Below are positions 61,462 to 64,000 of a stretch of 64,000 nucleotides of DNA, piece after piece (the stretch's first letter is position 1; each line of letters starts with the position of its first letter). A model generated the notes under the pieces. That model saw only the letters and a list, made by a program, of their open reading frames with translations, made no database searches and was not told the DNA's origin. This DNA comes from Planctomycetota bacterium (GTDB lineage: Bacteria > Planctomycetota > UBA1135 > JACQFD01): NCBI GenBank assembly GCA_016200225.1, contig JACQFD010000002.1, forward strand, positions 248,001 through 312,000, read 5' to 3'. Both the position numbers and the translations under genes were made by a program.

Positions 61462-64000
61462 ATGTCCATTTCCAAACACCACAACGAATGGCTCGCACTC
61501 GTCGAGCAGTCGGGGCCGTTTTTAACGTTGCCCGTCCTCCTCGAAGCATTTCCTCAGGGACTCGATCCCGACGAACCCGAGCGTGTCCGCGAGCTTCGGG
61601 ATCGTTATGAAGATTGGGTCGATGAGAAGGAGAGGCGGCGCCTCACGATCGCTCATCACCGTGAATGGATTCTTTACGTTCTTCGAGATTGGTTACAATT
61701 CAAAGGCGAGTTGCTCGAAGGTCAGAAGATCCCGCCCGGACTCTTTGTCGAGTTACAACAATACGGCGAGCGGATCGATCCTGACTTCGTCCTCGTAAAC
61801 CCCAAGGGGCGCGACGGTGAAGGGCGTGCACGTCTCCTCGTGCAAATTGTTCCCGCCGACGTCGCCAACCTCGATCGCAAGCTATCCGGCCGCGCGTGGA
61901 GCGCATCGCCGAATACCCGGATGGCTGAGTTGTTACGTGGCGCCGACATTCCTCTCGGATTGGTAACAAATGGCGAACAGTGGACGCTCGTTTCGGCGCT
62001 GAAGAATGAAACCATCGGCTTCGCGTCGTTTTATTCACATTTGTTTTTCGAAGAACGCTCGACGCTGCACGCGTTCCAATCGTTGCTTTCTCGCCACCGT
62101 TTTTTTGGAGTGTCGGAGAGCGAGACGCTTTTAAAACTTCTTGAAAGGAGTTGTAAAGATCAAGCCGAAGTTACGGATCAACTCGGCTATCAAGTTCGCC
62201 GCGCCGTTGAAGTCATTATTCAGACTCTCGACCGCATCGATAAGAATCAGGGCCGCAAACTTCTCGCGGGTATCTCCGAGAAAGAATTATATGAAGCCGC
62301 ACTCACCGTGATGATGCGACTGGTGTTCCTGTTCTCCGCCGAGGAGCGCGGATTATTACTTTTGGACGACGATCTTTACGAATCATCCTATGCCGTCTCG
62401 ACGCTGCGCGCGCGCCTGCGCGAAGGAGCCGATCAACACGGTGAAGAACTGTTGGAACGCCGATTCGACGCATGGGGTCGATTATTAGCGACATTTCGCG
62501 CGGTCCATGGTGGGATCCAACATGAGCGCCTGCGTCTTCCCGCGTACGGCGGCCATCTCTTCGATCCCGATCGCTATCCATTCCTCGAAGGACGCAAGCC
62601 CGGCACATCTTACAAGAATACGCTCGCGGCACCGCTGGCCATCGACAACAGAACGGTGCTGCATCTGCTCGAATCGTTACAAACACTGGAAGTCAAAGTT
62701 CCGGGCGGCCCCGCCGAGAAACGTAAACTTTCTTTCCGCGCACTCGACATCGAACAAATCGGCCACGTCTACGAAGGTCTCCTCGACCATACGGCCGTCC
62801 GCGCAAAGGAATCCAACAGCCCTGTCCTCGGCCTGCGCGGATCCAAAGATAAAGAACCCGAGATTCCACTCCCAACGCTCGAATCATACTCAAAGAAAGG
62901 CCGCTCGGAATTGGTATCATTTCTCCACGACGAGACAGGACGCTCCGAAAAGACGCTCGAAAAAGAATTAACTTACGAACTCCCGAAAGAAAGCGCCGAG
63001 CCCTTCCTCGTCGCCTGCGACAACGATCCAAAACTCTGGAATCGCGTGAAGCCCTTCGCGTCGCTCGTCCGCGAAGATACGGCGCAGCGAAAAGTAATAT
63101 TTAACGAAGGAAGTCTTTACGTCACGAAAGGCGCCGACCGCCGCTCGACGGGCACCCACTACACGCCGCGCTCGCTTACGGAGCCGATTGTACAATACAC
63201 GCTGGAACCGCTCGTGTACGTCGGTCCGGCGGAAGGCAATCCGAAGAACGAGTGGAAGCTCAAGCCCGCGCGAGAATTGTTAGCACTCAAAGTCTGCGAC
63301 ATGGCCATGGGTTCGGGCGCATTCTTAGTTCAGGCCACTCGATACTTATCCGAACGCCTCGTCGAAAGTTGGGAAGCCGCCGAGCGCGCGAACCCCGGGA
63401 AGGTCGTGATCACGCCCGAGGGCGATCTCTCCACCGGCGCTCCATCCGAACGACCGATCCCGCGCGACTCCGAAGAACGCCACGCCATCGCCCGCCGCTA
63501 CGTCGCCGATCGCTGCATTTACGGCGTCGATATCAATCCAATGGCCGTCGAGATGGCGAAGCTGTCACTCTGGTTAATCACATTACAAAAAGATCGGCCG
63601 TTTACATTTCTGGATCACGCGCTCAAATGTGGTGATTCGCTCCTTGGCGTGTCGTCAACTGAGCAGATTCAGAAATTCAGTCTTCGGACGGATGTAGCCC
63701 AACGATTGTTTGCAAGCAAAGACATTGAGCACTCGGTCGCAGAGACAACATCGAAAAGAAAGGCGCTCGAAAGCCTACCGTCTAACGATCATATTCAGAT
63801 CGAACGAAAGCAACACTTACACGAGGAGGCAGAGGCGGCGATTGCAAATGTGAAAGCACTCGCGGATTGTATTATTGCATTTGAATTGAAAGGGCAAGAT
63901 GGAGACAAGTATGAGGATCAACGGGCGCTTGATGCGGAGCGCGTTCGGGGTGAAATGTTAAAACAGCCGAAAGAGTTTAAGTTGTATGCGAACCAATTAT
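61462..64000 (+). CDS. drmMI: Adenine-specific DNA methylase of DISARM (DrmMI-like), cut by window end
   Basis: The frame is open from the ATG at 61462 to the window end, at least 846 codons. The N-terminal ~550 residues resemble the specificity/helical part of large Eco57I-type methylases. The motif THYTPRSLTEPIVQYTLEPLVY precedes the SAM-binding motif I, KVCDMAMGSGAFLVQ, then IYGVDINPMAVEMAKLSLWL and 'FTFLDHALKCGDSLLG'. The catalytic NPPY-type motif should come shortly after the window edge. The product would methylate adenine to mark self DNA. It follows the helicase directly, in the drmD-drmMI order of class 1 DISARM; drmA, drmB and drmC are expected downstream. Confidence 0.82.
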   Translation, partial: MSISKHHNEWLALVEQSGPFLTLPVLLEAFPQGLDPDEPERVRELRDRYEDWVDEKERRRLTIAHHREWILYVLRDWLQFKGELLEGQKIPPGLFVELQQYGERIDPDFVLVNPKGRDGEGRARLLVQIVPADVANLDRKLSGRAWSASPNTRMAELLRGADIPLGLVTNGEQWTLVSALKNETIGFASFYSHLFFEERSTLHAFQSLLSRHRFFGVSESETLLKLLERSCKDQAEVTDQLGYQVRRAVEVIIQTLDRIDKNQGRKLLAGISEKELYEAALTVMMRLVFLFSAEERGLLLLDDDLYESSYAVSTLRARLREGADQHGEELLERRFDAWGRLLATFRAVHGGIQHERLRLPAYGGHLFDPDRYPFLEGRKPGTSYKNTLAAPLAIDNRTVLHLLESLQTLEVKVPGGPAEKRKLSFRALDIEQIGHVYEGLLDHTAVRAKESNSPVLGLRGSKDKEPEIPLPTLESYSKKGRSELVSFLHDETGRSEKTLEKELTYELPKESAEPFLVACDNDPKLWNRVKPFASLVREDTAQRKVIFNEGSLYVTKGADRRSTGTHYTPRSLTEPIVQYTLEPLVYVGPAEGNPKNEWKLKPARELLALKVCDMAMGSGAFLVQATRYLSERLVESWEAAERANPGKVVITPEGDLSTGAPSERPIPRDSEERHAIARRYVADRCIYGVDINPMAVEMAKLSLWLITLQKDRPFTFLDHALKCGDSLLGVSSTEQIQKFSLRTDVAQRLFASKDIEHSVAETTSKRKALESLPSNDHIQIERKQHLHEEAEAAIANVKALADCIIAFELKGQDGDKYEDQRALDAERVRGEMLKQPKEFKLYANQL

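Larger units (their letters stand above)
49407..64000 (+). mobile_element. tRNA-Gly-integrated genomic island carrying a DISARM-like defence locus
   Basis: From the tRNA to the window edge the gene content changes abruptly. It holds two tyrosine recombinases, a DUF1580-like protein, a rolling-circle-initiator-like protein, small regulators, orphan lipoprotein and membrane proteins, an HU-like protein and the start of a DISARM locus. Coding density falls, base composition is less GC-rich, and a private palindrome family appears in its non-coding parts. The right boundary is not visible. Confidence 0.72.

Noticed and set aside
58288..64000. BREX or type I restriction assignment of the helicase/methylase pair
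   Set aside because: No PglZ-, BrxC- or HsdS-like gene is seen, and the helicase-methylase order fits class 1 DISARM better, though the locus is incomplete.

Overview
The window looks like chromosomal DNA from a GC-rich, environmental, planctomycete-like bacterium. Support for this is the abundance of secreted FG-GAP/VCBS repeat proteins that share a distinctive C-terminal 'GTPGC' domain, a Hanks-type kinase next to secreted TPR-CHAT proteins, integrases with an N-terminal 'GYV.L.G..(Y)TG.W' module, a DUF1580-like protein, and starts that mostly lack a visible Shine-Dalgarno sequence. The lineage is inferred from family memory, not from a marker tree.

Region 1 (1-8103, minus): a secreted FG-GAP protein running off the left edge, a secreted GH2 glycosidase, and a secreted protein ending in the GTPGC domain. 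Region 2 (8222-16145): ruvC diverges from a tightly packed plus-strand run: an ispDF fusion, a TIM-barrel glycosidase-like protein, a secreted esterase and a giant TPR/peptidase-MA/laminin-G-like/thioredoxin-fold protein. Region 3 (16170-30635): another FG-GAP protein, a Ser/Thr kinase with one membrane span, two tandem secreted TPR-CHAT proteins whose CHAT ends are nearly identical in DNA, and a fibre-like protein (DNRLRE, collagen-like, YadA-like repeats, S74 chaperone). Region 4 (30859-42634): a glycosyltransferase, an ABC exporter, parvulin-like foldases, a HEAT-repeat protein, two paralogous gluzincin-like proteins with the catalytic Glu replaced, and an RluA-type pseudouridine synthase.

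Region 5 (42669-47334): one FG-GAP gene split in two by a 2.07 kb IS1595-type element with imperfect 28-bp terminal inverted repeats and a passenger membrane-protein gene. A radical SAM/B12 protein follows. Region 6 (49407 to the right edge): an island at the 3' end of a tRNA-Gly(CCC) gene. It holds two tandem 405-aa tyrosine recombinases, a DUF1580-like protein, a rolling-circle-initiator-like protein with a HUQ motif fused to a zinc ribbon and an HTH, a small XRE regulator, a lipoprotein, a membrane protein, an HU-like protein, and the first two genes of what looks like a class 1 DISARM defence locus (drmD, drmMI, the latter cut by the window end). A family of short palindromes, GTCATTTCGCA-N3-TGCGAAATGAC, was seen only in the non-coding parts of this island.

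Across the whole window most secreted proteins place Gln directly after the predicted signal peptidase site, reminiscent of the 'Q-rule' known from Bacteroidota.
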